Of a stretch of 64,000 nt of DNA, positions 27,907 through 37,609 are shown piece after piece. A program made the translations under genes and the position numbers. Source of the stretch: Photobacterium sp. DA100 (lineage in GTDB: Bacteria; Pseudomonadota; Gammaproteobacteria; Enterobacterales; Vibrionaceae); the NCBI RefSeq assembly GCF_029223585.1, contig NZ_CP119423.1, forward strand, positions 1,240,001 to 1,304,000, written 5' to 3'. A model generated the notes under the pieces. That model searched no databases. It had not been told where the DNA came from and worked only from the letters and a program-made list of their open reading frames with translations. The stretch's first letter is position 1, and every line of letters starts with the position of its first letter.

Positions 27907-28304
27907 TGCCAATACCGAGCCGTTTTGATCAACTTAAGTATTGTCGAAATGGCAAAAACGATCACCTAAGTTGTGATTTTATCATGAATAATGATTTATT
28001 AATTGCATATGGGTATTTATCCAGATGTTTGACGAAGATACAGAAATATCCCGGCATATTCTCATAACATCTTTTTATTTAGAGCTTTTTTCTGCCTGCC
28101 GGAAATAGTCAAAAATGAGAGGTGGTCGCTTATTTTTGAGTAAAATCATCTTTTGTTGAGGATGAAATAACCGTTCGCTGGCATTTCTCTGACATCCTTG
28201 GTATAACACGCGCTTACTTTTTCCCGCTGGAACTATCAGCCTGTTCTGTTTTCAGGTTGATGGATGGTGGTGACTGAAAGTAGTGCAACGGAGTAGGAAA
28301 TTTA
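27907..28304. other. Divergent intergenic region
   Basis: About 398 bases, AT-rich, between the DUF2982-like gene and the H1-like protein gene. A possible -10 (TATAAC, 28202-28207) lies about 100 bases before the downstream ATG, with a weak -35. No recognised operator or RNA. Confidence 0.4.
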
Positions 28305-28715
28305 ATGAGAATCTCTCACAAACGTAAAGTTCAGCTGAAACTACAAAAGCGCCTTAAGGGCCTAGTAGTTGAAGCAAAACCAGCAGCAGTGAAAGCTGTT
28401 GTGAAAAAAGCACCAACTGCAGAAACAGTAAAAGCTGCTCCAGCGGCGAAACCTGTTGTTGAAGAAAAGAAGCCAGTAGAAGCGGCAGCACCTGTTGCAG
28501 CTAAAGTGTCTTTGACTCCTAAACAGCAGCAAGTGCTGGATATTGTTGTTAAGAACGCTGAAGGTATCAATCCGAAAGGTATTGGTCTTGAGGCCGGCCA
28601 GGAAGACAGTAAAGCGGCTTCTTGGGCGACTGGTGCGCTGAAAAAACTGACCGAAGAAGGTTTGGTTGAGCGCATCCAACTGGCAGGCAACAAGGTGCTG
28701 TACAAAGCACTTTAA
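28305..28715 (+). CDS. Basic low-complexity tail fused to a winged-helix-like domain
   Basis: 136-residue hypothetical. Residues 1-20 are strongly basic (MRISHKRKVQLKLQKRLKG); residues 21-68 are an Ala/Lys/Pro/Val-rich tail like histone H1 or bacterial HctB tails (AVKAVVKKAPTAETVKAAP, EEKKPVEAAAPVAAK); residues 69-136 look like a MarR/winged-helix fold (LTPKQQQVLDIVVKNAEGIN, ATGALKKLTEEGLVERIQL). GTAGGAAA precedes the ATG. Probable DNA-binding protein; no target visible. Monocistronic. Confidence 0.8.
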   Translation: MRISHKRKVQLKLQKRLKGLVVEAKPAAVKAVVKKAPTAETVKAAPAAKPVVEEKKPVEAAAPVAAKVSLTPKQQQVLDIVVKNAEGINPKGIGLEAGQEDSKAASWATGALKKLTEEGLVERIQLAGNKVLYKAL

Positions 28716-29014
28716 TGATTCCCAAGCAATGAAGCGCGCTGTTTGCGACAGGGCGACTCTAACCAGCTTTGGGTTTGCAGCCAGGCCCGTTCCTGATCCG
28801 GTCAGGGGCGGGTATTATTCCCCTCTTTTGTTTCGCTGGCAAAACGCAACTTGCTCCATCTGTAATACTGTCTCAAAAATGCGTTATTGAGTAACTCAAT
28901 GATAAACGTGTTGCATTATCCTGTCGTAATGTCTCATCTCTGCTATAACTTATTATAAATAGACACCCATCAGTAACGTCTTGGTTTCCAAGATGTGCAT
29001 GCGGAGGCGAGTGT

Positions 29015-29320
29015 ATGACAATGATAAGTGCTAGAGAGTTCTCCGATTGGTTACGCGTTCGTTTTGCTAATGAAGATCAAGGCGTGAGTTTAACTAGGGA
29101 AGACATCAATCAGCTGACAGGACGCCAGAGCTTTTCGCTTGGATTTGTAAACGACATCCACTATGAACTCATGCAGCATGGTATGGCATTTGTCACTGAT
29201 ACGTCACGAGAGACTTTCTATTTGATCCCTGTGGCGAACAAACCTTGGCGCGAGCAGTTAGAGCATCAATACGAACGAGAGCTTTTCTGCAACGTATTGC
29301 CATTGGACAAATCTGGCTAA
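29015..29320 (+). CDS. Hypothetical protein, 101 residues
   Basis: Soluble 101-residue protein with no signal peptide or membrane segment. GGAGGCG precedes the ATG by 6 bases, a good ribosome site. It has mixed alpha/beta character with SAREFSDWLRVRFANEDQG at the N-terminus and ETFYLIPVANKPWREQLEH near the C-terminus. I recognise no family. It is followed by a strong terminator shared with convergent aspC. Confidence 0.75.
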   Translation: MTMISAREFSDWLRVRFANEDQGVSLTREDINQLTGRQSFSLGFVNDIHYELMQHGMAFVTDTSRETFYLIPVANKPWREQLEHQYERELFCNVLPLDKSG

Positions 29321-29344
29321 CATAATGCTAGGGTCTCGAAATAA

Positions 29345-29370
29345 AAAAAACGGGCGCAGGAGCGCCCGTT
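29345..29370. terminator. Bidirectional terminator between hypothetical gene and aspC
   Basis: CGGGCGC / GCGCCCG stem with loop AGGA, flanked by eight As on the left, which give a U-run for aspC on the minus strand. Confidence 0.85.
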
Positions 29371-29402
29371 TATCGTTTCAGCCGAAGAGGTAGCTTGGGT
29401 TA

Positions 29403-30593
29403 TTAAAGTACAGCCGCGATACCTTTACACAGTGGCTGCATATTTGCCTTGGTCATGCCGGCAACACTGATACGGCCAGAGCCAACGATATAGATACCGA
29501 ATTCGTCTTTCAGGCGGCTAACCTGCTCTTTGCTCAGGCCCGAGAAAGAGAACATGCCGTTTTGGCGTTCGATAAAGCTGAAATCGGCCTCGACACCCAG
29601 ATCTTTTAGGGTCTGCACAAACAGGATACGCATTTCCTGAATGCGGTCGCGCATATCGGCAACTTCCACTTCCCACTCGGCTCGCAGGGCGGCATCGTTC
29701 AAGATCTCGGTCACAATCGCCGCACCGTGTGCTGGTGGGTTGGAGTAGATCACGCGGGCAATACTTTTCACCTGGCTGAACGCGGTCGTGGCCTCGGTGC
29801 TGTTTTTGGCTACGAGGGTGAATGCACCGACTCGCTCGTTGTATAGACCGAAGTTTTTCGAGAATGAGCTGGCAATCAGTAGCTCTTCGCAAAGGTCGGC
29901 AAAAATACGCAGGCCTTGGGCGTCCTCTTCTACCCCTTTGGCAAAGCCCTGATAGGCGAAGTCGAACATTGGCAGCAGTTGCTTCTCTTTGCACAGCTCA
30001 GCAAGCTGTTGCCACTGGGGTGCCTGTGGATCGATACCGGTTGGGTTGTGGCAGCAACCGTGCAGCAGGACCACATCACCAGGCGCGGCATTGGCCAGAT
30101 CGGCCAGGGCGGCCTCAAAGTCCATGTCTTTGCTGGTGGCATCATAATAGCTGTATTGCACCGTTTCTAAGCCGGCAGCGGTGAAGACACCGTTGTGGTT
30201 GGCCCATGTCGGGTTGCTGATCCAAACTTTGACATCGCCAAGCTGGCGCTTGATAAACTCAGCAGCCAGACGCAGGGCTCCGGTACCGCCAGGGGCCTGG
30301 GCGGTCTGCGCACGTTTAGAAGAGATGATTGGTGAGTCGGCGCCAAACAGCAGCTGCTGTACAGCAAGACCGTATTCTGCCGTGCCGGGAATACTTAGGT
30401 ATGATTTAGTGGTTTCTTTTTCCAGCAAAATCGCTTCGGCTTTTTTTACTGTGGCCAGAACAGGGGTATTGCCTGATTCGTCTTTATAGATACCGACGCC
30501 GAGGTTGATTTTCTCCGGGCGGATGTCGTTTTTGAACTCTTCAGTTAATCCAAGGATCGGGTCGGCGGGTGCAGCAGAAATTTTCTCAAACAT
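29403..30593 (-). CDS. aspC: Aspartate aminotransferase
   Basis: 396-residue PLP enzyme that interconverts aspartate/2-oxoglutarate and oxaloacetate/glutamate (with aromatic side activity). It aligns end-to-end with E. coli Asp[13 protein letters not shown] at the start, [24 protein letters not shown] and the PLP lysine in [15 protein letters not shown]. The ATG at 30593 gives the same length as E. coli; a TTG two codons earlier is unlikely. In E. coli aspC lies after ycbBKL and before asnS on the same strand, as it does here with insertions between. Confidence 0.95.
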   Translation of the reverse strand: MFEKISAAPADPILGLTEEFKNDIRPEKINLGVGIYKDESGNTPVLATVKKAEAILLEKETTKSYLSIPGTAEYGLAVQQLLFGADSPIISSKRAQTAQAPGGTGALRLAAEFIKRQLGDVKVWISNPTWANHNGVFTAAGLETVQYSYYDATSKDMDFEAALADLANAAPGDVVLLHGCCHNPTGIDPQAPQWQQLAELCKEKQLLPMFDFAYQGFAKGVEEDAQGLRIFADLCEELLIASSFSKNFGLYNERVGAFTLVAKNSTEATTAFSQVKSIARVIYSNPPAHGAAIVTEILNDAALRAEWEVEVADMRDRIQEMRILFVQTLKDLGVEADFSFIERQNGMFSFSGLSKEQVSRLKDEFGIYIVGSGRISVAGMTKANMQPLCKGIAAVL

Positions 30594-30893
30594 TGTCAAT
30601 CATCCATGCTGGTAATGGTAAAGGGTCAATATGTTCTTTATACCTTTTAACACGGGCGATTGACAAGAAATTGTAACATCTTAGCCAAATAAAATATGAT
30701 AGCAGTGAATTGTTACTAGTTTTCGCTAACATTCGCACAAATCGGTCAAACTCTCCCCGTTCTTCTTTGCAAGAAAATTACAACAAAAATCATCGATCTA
30801 CTGATGTTTTGTGCGTCAAATCCCATTAAAACTGTATAAATTTCACCTAAAAACGTAATTAAATTATAAATTCACTATGCAAGTGTACTCCTA

Positions 30894-30909
30894 TGTGAAA
30901 TCGATCACA
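30894..30909 (+). promoter_or_regulatory. Perfect CRP site
   Basis: TGTGAAATCGATCACA matches both CRP half-sites fully. A TAGCAT at 30932-30937 would be a -10 with CRP centred near -41.5, driving the sugar permease gene; aspC on the other strand is the alternative target. Confidence 0.8.
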
Positions 30910-31182
30910 GATGGTAGGGGTGGGGTTGTCATAGCATTGCTCCCCGATGGAAATCGGTCAAATGTGATGATCAGGGCCTGATTTGGTGATGTAAACATAG
31001 AAAAATCCTGTTTTCACCGCCAATAGTTAAGGAACATACTAATATTCCCAAGTTACCTCTGATTCTCGTTTTCGGGGGTTGCTGGTGGATGAACATAATA
31101 ATGATCATCTGTTTTGTCCGAATGTTGTAAATCTGCTGCAGTTTCAATGTGTTTTGCAGCAGGCAGTATCGGGGAACACTCA

Positions 31183-32544
31183 ATGGAAAAGCCACGCCTT
31201 ACGTTTTGGCAGATATGGAATATGAGCTTCGGCTTTATGGGGATTCAATTTGGCTTCGGTCTGCAAAATGCCAATGTAAGCCGAATTTTTGAAACTCTGG
31301 GAGCAAGCATTGATCAAATCCCTATTCTTTGGATCGCAGCTCCTCTAACGGGCCTGTTGGTCCAGCCCATCATCGGTTACTTCAGTGACCGTACCTGGAC
31401 GGTACTTGGCCGTCGTCGCCCTTATTTTCTCTGTGGCGCCATTGCCTCCTCACTCGCGCTGATTATCATGCCGTATTCTCCGTACCTGTGGGTGGCAGCC
31501 GGTATGCTGTGGATTTTGGATGCGTCTATCAATATCTCGATGGAACCTTTTCGCGCCTTGGTGGCCGACAACTTGCCGTCTGAGCAGCGGACCCAAGGGT
31601 TTGCGGTGCAGACCTTCTTTATCGGCGTCGGCTCGGTGGTGGCATCGGCGATGCCATATTTGCTGAGCAATGTCTTCGATGTCGCCAATACCGCACCGGC
31701 AGGCGAAGTGCCGCCATCGGTGAAGATTTCCTTCTTGTGCGGGGCCGTGGTATTTGTGGCTTCTATTCTCTGGACGGTGCTCCGTACCAAGGAATATTCA
31801 CCGCAACAGCTGGCGGCTTTTCACAACACCGCGCCGCAGCAGGAAGAAGAGAAGGCCAGCTTGAAAGCGATTTGGGTTGATATCAAGGCGATGCCAAAGA
31901 CGATGATGCAGTTGGCGGTGGTGCAGTTTTTCTCTTGGTTCGCTCTATTTGCTATGTGGATTTACACCACGTCGGCAGTCACCTCGCAAATTTTCGGCAC
32001 CACGGATACCAGCTCGGCGCTGTATAACGAAGGGGCTGACTGGGTAGGCTTATGTTTTGCCGCATATAACGGTATCTCGGCGCTGGCGGCCTTTGCTCTT
32101 CCTTGGTTGGCGCAGCGCACCAGCCGCAAGTTTGTCCATAGCTTCTCGTTGATCATCGGCGGCTTGAGCCTGGCATCGATTTCCCTGATCCATAACCCAG
32201 CCATGCTGATGGTCAATATGGTGGGTATTGGCCTGGCCTGGGCGAGCATCCTGTGCATGCCTTATGCCATTCTGGCTGGTGCCCTGCCCGTGAACAAGAT
32301 GGGATTTTACATGGGGGTCTTCAATTTCTTTATCGTATTGCCTCAAATTCTGGCGGCGGGGATTTTGGGCTTCTTTACCCGGTGGGCATTCGACGGCAAT
32401 ACCATGATGGCCATTGTCCTTGGCGGCGCCTCAATGATCTTTGCTGGCCTTGTGGTATGTATCGTAAAAGACGAAGATGAGCCAAATAAGGTTGAGTCAA
32501 ATGAGACCGACAAGGTATCAACGTCACAGGCCGTGACCGTTTAA
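31183..32544 (+). CDS. MFS sugar transporter, SLC45/GPH-like
   Basis: 453-residue, 12-segment inner-membrane permease. The signature SDRTWTVLGRRRPYFL between helices 2 and 3 is that of the sucrose/maltose SLC45-GPH group. The ATG at 31183 has GGGGAA about 7 bases upstream and fits the family N-terminus; the earlier in-frame ATG at 31114 would add a non-family extension. It is isolated from any glycosidase gene and sits behind a perfect CRP site with a leader of about 240 bases. The sugar is not known. Confidence 0.88.
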   Translation: MEKPRLTFWQIWNMSFGFMGIQFGFGLQNANVSRIFETLGASIDQIPILWIAAPLTGLLVQPIIGYFSDRTWTVLGRRRPYFLCGAIASSLALIIMPYSPYLWVAAGMLWILDASINISMEPFRALVADNLPSEQRTQGFAVQTFFIGVGSVVASAMPYLLSNVFDVANTAPAGEVPPSVKISFLCGAVVFVASILWTVLRTKEYSPQQLAAFHNTAPQQEEEKASLKAIWVDIKAMPKTMMQLAVVQFFSWFALFAMWIYTTSAVTSQIFGTTDTSSALYNEGADWVGLCFAAYNGISALAAFALPWLAQRTSRKFVHSFSLIIGGLSLASISLIHNPAMLMVNMVGIGLAWASILCMPYAILAGALPVNKMGFYMGVFNFFIVLPQILAAGILGFFTRWAFDGNTMMAIVLGGASMIFAGLVVCIVKDEDEPNKVESNETDKVSTSQAVTV

Positions 32545-32570
32545 CTATCGGCAATGCCGATTGAGATAAA

Positions 32571-32588
32571 GGCCAGCCCAGGCTGGCC
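32571..32588. terminator. Hairpin between permease and crotonase genes
   Basis: GGCCAGC / GCTGGCC with loop CCAG, between convergent genes. Confidence 0.65.
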
Positions 32589-32628
32589 TATCTTCGCTAT
32601 GGCTGAGTAATCCACCCATAGCCATCAC

Positions 32629-33378
32629 TTAGCTAAACTTCGCTGGCCGCTTTTCTAGAAAGGCACTGACGGCCTCTTTGGCTTCGTCGCTTCTGATCCG
32701 TTGTATCAACTCAATGTTTTCGTCTTCAATGGTTCTTAGCAGGCGCGTTTTTTCCTGTTGGCCAATCATACGTTTGCTGATCTGCATCGCTTTTGGGGGC
32801 AGCTGGCTGAGTTGCTCGGCGCACTGGAAGGCCGCGTCGTCAGGGCTCTGGCTGATCTGATTGACAAAGCCTAGCGTAAGCGCCTCATCGGCGGTCATTG
32901 TTGCTCCGAGCAACAGCATTTCTTTGGCTTTTCTCGGGCCGACCAATTTTGCCAATTCAGTACTTGAGGCCATTTCCGGGCAAAGTCCCAAGTGTACAAA
33001 CGGGGTTTTGAATACCGCGCTGGGTGAGCAGTACACAACATCGACAAACTGCAGCATCGTCGTACCAATACCAATGGCGGGGCCGGACACCGCAGCCACA
33101 ACCGGGGTATCGCACTCGACCAAGGATTTCATAAAGCGTTCGCCATGAAAGTCAGCCATGCCCTGTGAGATGGCGACAAAATCTTGCATGTCATTACCGC
33201 CACAAAAAATCTCCGGCAGTCCACGCAATACAATCACCCGTGTCTCCGGTGACTGGTTGGCGTGGATGAGGGTATCGGCCAGGGTGTGGTACATGGCTTG
33301 GTTGAGGGCATTTTTGGCCGCTGGGCGGGTGAGTTGGATATCAAGAACCGGGCCATTGTGGGTAATGCGGATGTCCAT
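32629..33378 (-). CDS. Enoyl-CoA hydratase/isomerase family protein
   Basis: 249-residue crotonase-fold enzyme. It shows the oxyanion-hole segments GNDMQDFVAIS (about residue 60) and SGPAIGIGTTML (about 105), and FVHLGLCPEMASS where the second catalytic acid usually lies. Probable role in acyl-CoA metabolism; hydratase versus isomerase cannot be told. AGGAAAGCTGAC precedes the ATG at 33378, so a longer frame is rejected. No other fatty-acid genes are near. Confidence 0.88.
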   Translation of the reverse strand: MDIRITHNGPVLDIQLTRPAAKNALNQAMYHTLADTLIHANQSPETRVIVLRGLPEIFCGGNDMQDFVAISQGMADFHGERFMKSLVECDTPVVAAVSGPAIGIGTTMLQFVDVVYCSPSAVFKTPFVHLGLCPEMASSTELAKLVGPRKAKEMLLLGATMTADEALTLGFVNQISQSPDDAAFQCAEQLSQLPPKAMQISKRMIGQQEKTRLLRTIEDENIELIQRIRSDEAKEAVSAFLEKRPAKFS

Positions 33379-33681
33379 GTCAGCTTTCCTTAAGTGGTAG
33401 GATGAGTTGTTTTGCCTATTAATCATGGACAAGGCAGGACCATAAGACAATTAAATCTCGGCGGGCAAGATCCCCAAATAGGGTACGCGTTATATGGCGA
33501 TAGGCCTTTGAAAGGCAGGATGAGGGTGTTGGCGGTCTATTGGCATTAGCGATGCTATTGTATTGCCGGAGGAAGATATTGAAGCACTTAAAAAATTATA
33601 AGTGTGATTAGATTGTGTTCAGCCATGGCTGACCCACCCAAAGCGGCGTGTCAGCATTTATCGCTCGTAAAGGGCGAGCAA
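33379..33681. other. Intergenic region without recognised feature
   Basis: About 300 bases between the crotonase start and the VF530 stop. Several short reading fragments occur but none has a start, ribosome site and family resemblance. Confidence 0.4.
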
Positions 33682-33900
33682 CTAAAGGAAAAAGGTATCG
33701 AGATACAATTGCTCGACTTCTTTTCTTGCCCATTCGGTGCGGCGCAGGAATTTCAGGCTCGACTTGATACTCGGGTCATTGTTGAAACAGCGGACTTTGA
33801 CAATTTGCCCCAGCTCTTCCCAACCGTAGTGGTCGACGAGTTCTTCGAGGATCCTTTGCAGGGTAAGGCCGTGTAATGGGTTGTTGGGTTGGTGATCCAT
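33682..33900 (-). CDS. VF530 family protein (DUF2132)
   Basis: 72-residue protein of the VF530 family, named after a Vibrio fischeri protein with a solved structure and a proposed DNA-binding fold. It matches throughout: [22 protein letters not shown], then GWEELGQIV and [20 protein letters not shown], and [13 protein letters not shown]. Unknown physiological role. Monocistronic; weak ribosome site. Confidence 0.85.
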   Translation of the reverse strand: MDHQPNNPLHGLTLQRILEELVDHYGWEELGQIVKVRCFNNDPSIKSSLKFLRRTEWARKEVEQLYLDTFFL

Positions 33901-34048
33901 AGTGTGTTTCTTTGTGCGATCTTCTTAATTCGGTCTGGGTGGCACTATACCAGCTTGGATTGTCTAATTAAATCTCCATATTTGTTAGACTAGACATAAC
34001 TGCGCAGCAGGCCATGTTGGTAAGGCTGCATTAACTTTAGGAAATACT

Positions 34049-34507
34049 GTGCTCAATAACGATATTTTACGACGTCTTCGCTATACCTTTGATTTCAGCG
34101 ATTCTGAGATGATGGGTATTTTTGCCGCTGCTGAGCATGAGGTTAGTCGTGAGCAGATCAGTGATTGGCTGAAGAGAGAAGAGGAGCCGGCTTTCAAGAA
34201 GTGTACGGATCGCGAGTTGGCGATTTTTCTCAATGGCCTGATCAATGTTAAGCGTGGCAAAAGGGAGGGACCACAACCAGAACCTGAGTCGCGCTTGACC
34301 AACAATATGATTTTCATGAAATTGCGTATTGCGCTGAATTATAAAGCGGAAGATATTCTGGAGATTATGGAAAGTGTCGATTTTCGAATGAGCCAGCATG
34401 AGCTAAGCGCATTTTTCAGAAAGCCCGACAACAAGCATTACCGCGAGTGTAAAGATCAGATCCTGCGTAATTTCCTATTAGGGATGCAGTATAAAATCCG
34501 CCCTTGA
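34049..34507 (+). CDS. yehS: DUF1456 protein YehS
   Basis: 152-residue cytoplasmic protein made of two similar DUF1456 repeats: NNDILRRLRYTFDFSDSEMM and NNMIFMKLRIALNYKAEDIL each open a repeat of about 70 residues. The start is a GTG with TTAGGAAA about 5 bases upstream. Function unknown in all species I know of. Confidence 0.9.
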   Translation: MLNNDILRRLRYTFDFSDSEMMGIFAAAEHEVSREQISDWLKREEEPAFKKCTDRELAIFLNGLINVKRGKREGPQPEPESRLTNNMIFMKLRIALNYKAEDILEIMESVDFRMSQHELSAFFRKPDNKHYRECKDQILRNFLLGMQYKIRP

Positions 34508-34550
34508 TTGGCGGCTATTGTTGCGCTGAAATGTTCAGTCAAACAATAAA

Positions 34551-34575
34551 CAAGGGCTGCCAATGGCAGCCCTTG
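34551..34575. terminator. Bidirectional terminator between yehS and convergent gene
   Basis: Perfect 11-bp stem CAAGGGCTGCC / GGCAGCCCTTG with loop AAT, then TTGTTTTG. Confidence 0.85.
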
Positions 34576-34589
34576 TTGTTTTGAGCGGT

Positions 34590-35168
34590 TTAACCTGCGC
34601 TTTCGTCCAGGCTAATGTCACCTTCATGTTGGTTGAGCAGCATCTTCTGGATGTTGAAACCGCACAGCATCAGGATCAGGCACCAGTTCAGGAATGGCAA
34701 TGTGCCTTTTACCATACTCTCGGCCAACTGGGCCGGTTTCCATTGAAAAGTTTCACACAGGCCGTCGATCGTGATGCCGGTAAAGGTGTTGTCGCCGATG
34801 ACACGCTTGAACTCTTTTTCCGTCGGCATTTCAAACTGGGTTTTGTTCTTGAAGGCTGTCGGCTTGAAGGCGCGCATGACCTTGCGTGCGTCGACGTCTA
34901 TCGGCTGGCCGTTGTTCTGGATGTTCGGCCGGCCTGCCAGTGCAGTCAGGAAGCACCAGCAAGGGTAGGGAATATCGGAGATATTTTCCGGTTCACGCTT
35001 GTAGCGTGACATCCAGTCAGAGAGTTTCTTTTCTTGTAGACCTGTTAAACGGGCGAGGGTAGCGGCATCGTAACCATACTCTTTGAGTAGGTTGATAATT
35101 TCAGCAACTTCGGCAACGAAGGGCTTGGCCCATTGGTTGGCCGGGGCTAGGGTAACATCTCTGATCAT
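34590..35168 (-). CDS. Hypothetical protein with possible HTH
   Basis: 192-residue protein; a helix-turn-helix-like stretch is visible near residues 40-60 (AATLARLTGLQEKKLSDWMS). No signal peptide; a hydrophobic patch (LPFLNWCLILMLCGFNIQ) near the C-terminus may be a membrane helix. I do not recognise the family. The start is uncertain: ATG at 35168 is used because the apparently conserved part begins there, but an in-frame ATG at 35222 is equally possible. It follows the DUF2937-like gene on the same strand. Confidence 0.7.
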   Translation of the reverse strand: MIRDVTLAPANQWAKPFVAEVAEIINLLKEYGYDAATLARLTGLQEKKLSDWMSRYKREPENISDIPYPCWCFLTALAGRPNIQNNGQPIDVDARKVMRAFKPTAFKNKTQFEMPTEKEFKRVIGDNTFTGITIDGLCETFQWKPAQLAESMVKGTLPFLNWCLILMLCGFNIQKMLLNQHEGDISLDESAG

Positions 35169-35307
35169 GCTGGACTCATTGGCATTTATAGGGTTGCTTG
35201 AGAGGCTCAAGCGCATAGCCATAAGCTTATTCGAAGCCAGTGGGGAAGTCTATTTAGCAGCAGCAACCTGTTACCTTTGGCGCAACAGTTGTATTAAATA
35301 TCGCCAG

Positions 35308-35826
35308 CTAGTTGGGTGATGCTGCTGGACGGGAGTTGTTTTTCCGCAGGCGGCGACAAAGGAGTAAGGGCAAATAGAGCATAAGATTGAGCCCCAGAGC
35401 CACCACAATACAGAAGGCAATGCTTTCAACATCTATGGGAAGCCCCGGCTTGAAATGGACCAGGACACGTTTGAGCTCATCGAGCCTCACCGGGTTAAAC
35501 ATAAATAGTGCTTTATCGAGCAAATGGCCGTTCGAGAGTGTTTCCATCGCTTGCTCTAGCATGTGGTGTTGCCGCAGGATCTCAAGCTTGTGTTCGGCAT
35601 CGACCCGAACAATGGGGTTCGGTTCTTGCAGCAGCGCATCAATCATGCTCTCGGCACTGTCAAAGCCATGCCGGCGTGCGTTGGCCGTGTAAGCGTCGAC
35701 TTGCTGTGTGTTGGCATCAAAAAAACCGGACAGGTACTGCAGATAATGGTCTGCCAGCATGGGGATCTGCAGGGTTGCAATCAACAGCCCACCGAAAATC
35801 AGCCTATCTACTAACCGTTTTATCAT
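35308..35826 (-). CDS. DUF2937-like membrane protein
   Basis: 172-residue inner-membrane protein with a hydrophobic N-terminal segment (LIFGGLLIATLQIPML), a charged periplasmic-type domain, and a C-terminal membrane segment (SIAFCIVVALGLNLMLYLPLLL) followed by a basic tail. This pattern fits DUF2937 as I recall it. AAGGAGG precedes the ATG. Function unknown. Confidence 0.75.
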   Translation of the reverse strand: MIKRLVDRLIFGGLLIATLQIPMLADHYLQYLSGFFDANTQQVDAYTANARRHGFDSAESMIDALLQEPNPIVRVDAEHKLEILRQHHMLEQAMETLSNGHLLDKALFMFNPVRLDELKRVLVHFKPGLPIDVESIAFCIVVALGLNLMLYLPLLLCRRLRKNNSRPAASPN

Positions 35827-36027
35827 CTTGCCTCCTTGCTGCTGGTCCGCTGACTATAAACACACTTCCGGTGTGAAGGAAAGCAGCCAAGCCACTGAAT
35901 TTTAGTTATATAGCAAGTTAACGTGCATTGCCATCGGTGGATGTTCTGGTCGTGTCAAAAAAGAGGGGGCGTAGAGGTTATGAAATGAGAGTTACAGGGA
36001 TTTGGACAACCGAATTAGGTGGGGTAC

Positions 36028-36059
36028 AAACAAACAGGACGAGCATGGGCTCGTCCTGT
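36028..36059 (-). terminator. Terminator after asnS
   Basis: ACAGGACGAGC / GCTCGTCCTGT with loop ATGG; on the minus strand it is followed by TTGTTTG. Confidence 0.82.
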
Positions 36060-36106
36060 GAGGTAGATTGACCTATGTTGGAATAGGTTTAGCTTCTAAC
36101 GCTGAA

Positions 36107-37507
36107 TTAGAAGTTTGCTGAGCGTGGCGTACGTGGGAATGGGATCACGTCACGAACGTTAGCCATACCCGTTACGTAAGAAACCAGACGCTCGAAGCCT
36201 AGACCGAAGCCAGCGTGCGGTACTGTACCGTAGCGGCGCAGGTCACGGTACCAGCCCATGTGCTCAGGGTCGATACCCATCTCAACCATGCGCCCGTCCA
36301 GGATGTCCAGACGCTCTTCACGCTGAGAACCACCGATGATTTCACCGATACCCGGTGCTAGAACGTCCATCGCAGCAACAGTCTTGCCGTCGTCGTTCAT
36401 ACGCATGTAGAACGCTTTGATGTCTTTCGGGTAGTTCTTCACGATAACCGGAGCTTTGAAGTGCTCTTCTGCCAGGTAGCGCTCGTGCTCAGAGGACATA
36501 TCGATGCCCCACTCAACGTCGAACTCGAACTTGCGGCCAGAGTCTTTCAGGATCTGAATTGCGTCGGTGTAGTCAACCTGGGCAAAGTCTGAATCTACAA
36601 ACTGCTCTAGGCGAGAGATTGCGTCTTTGTTGATGCGCTGAGCGAAGAACTCAAGATCATCACGGCGCTCTTCAAGTACCGCTTTGAACACGAACTTCAG
36701 CATGTCTTCAGCAAGCTTGGCAACATCGTCCAGATCGGCGAATGCCACTTCAGGCTCAACCATCCAGAATTCTGCAAGGTGACGGCTGGTGTTAGAGTTT
36801 TCAGCACGGAACGTCGGGCCGAAAGTGTAAACCTTGCTTAGGGCACAAGCGTATGCTTCTGCGTTTAGCTGGCCAGATACGGTCAGGAATGTTTCCTTGC
36901 CGAAGAAGTCTTCGTTGAAGTCAACATCGCCCTGTTCGGTACGAGGCAGGTTAGCCATGTCCAGCGTCGATACGCGGAACATTTCACCGGCACCTTCACA
37001 GTCAGAGGCTGTGATCAGCGGTGCAGACATCCAGAAGTAACCCTGCTCGTGGTAGAAACGGTGGATAGCTTGAGAAAGGCAGTTACGAACACGTGCTACT
37101 GCACCGATGACGTTGGTGCGCGGACGAAGGTGTGCCACTTCACGAAGGTATTCGATAGAGTGACGGGTTTTCGCCATAGGGTACGTGTCAGCATCTTCAA
37201 CCCAGCCAACCACTTTAACGTCAGTGGCTGCTAGCTCGAAATCCTGACCTTTCGCTGGTGATTCAACAATCTTACCGGTGACCTCAACAGAGCAACCAGT
37301 GGTCAGTTTAAGTACTTCTTCCTGGTAATTATTTAACTCATTAGGGACCACGGCCTGAATCGGGTCGAAACAAGAGCCGTCATAAATGGCAAGGAAAGAG
37401 ATTCCAGCTTTGGAATCACGACGTGAACGGATCCAGCCGCGAACAGTGACTTCACTGTCAACCGCTAGCTTACCGCTAAGTACGTCTGTTACAGGCGCGT
37501 AAGTCAT
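36107..37507 (-). CDS. asnS: Asparaginyl-tRNA synthetase
   Basis: 466-residue class IIb aminoacyl-tRNA synthetase, the same length as E. coli AsnS. An N-terminal OB-fold anticodon domain ([16 protein letters not shown]) is followed by the catalytic core with motif 2 [17 protein letters not shown] and motif 3 [10 protein letters not shown], ending [15 protein letters not shown]. Charges tRNA-Asn in the cytoplasm. Preceded by the chemoreceptor gene on the same strand, with a gap of about 100 bases that should hold its own promoter. Confidence 0.97.
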   Translation of the reverse strand: MTYAPVTDVLSGKLAVDSEVTVRGWIRSRRDSKAGISFLAIYDGSCFDPIQAVVPNELNNYQEEVLKLTTGCSVEVTGKIVESPAKGQDFELAATDVKVVGWVEDADTYPMAKTRHSIEYLREVAHLRPRTNVIGAVARVRNCLSQAIHRFYHEQGYFWMSAPLITASDCEGAGEMFRVSTLDMANLPRTEQGDVDFNEDFFGKETFLTVSGQLNAEAYACALSKVYTFGPTFRAENSNTSRHLAEFWMVEPEVAFADLDDVAKLAEDMLKFVFKAVLEERRDDLEFFAQRINKDAISRLEQFVDSDFAQVDYTDAIQILKDSGRKFEFDVEWGIDMSSEHERYLAEEHFKAPVIVKNYPKDIKAFYMRMNDDGKTVAAMDVLAPGIGEIIGGSQREERLDILDGRMVEMGIDPEHMGWYRDLRRYGTVPHAGFGLGFERLVSYVTGMANVRDVIPFPRTPRSANF

Positions 37508-37609
37508 GTGTAAATTATTCTCCGTTAAGGCACTTTATTTGTGTACTGTCGGGTATTCTACCCTAAGACACAGTCCAAGGAACCCATATTACCTGTCTTA
37601 CGTTTAGCA

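Noticed and set aside
28666..28890. Frame after the H1-like gene
   Set aside because: Overlaps the end of a good gene in another frame, no ribosome site.
33604..33876. 90-residue plus-strand frame
   Set aside because: Antisense to the VF530 protein, which matches its family along its full length.
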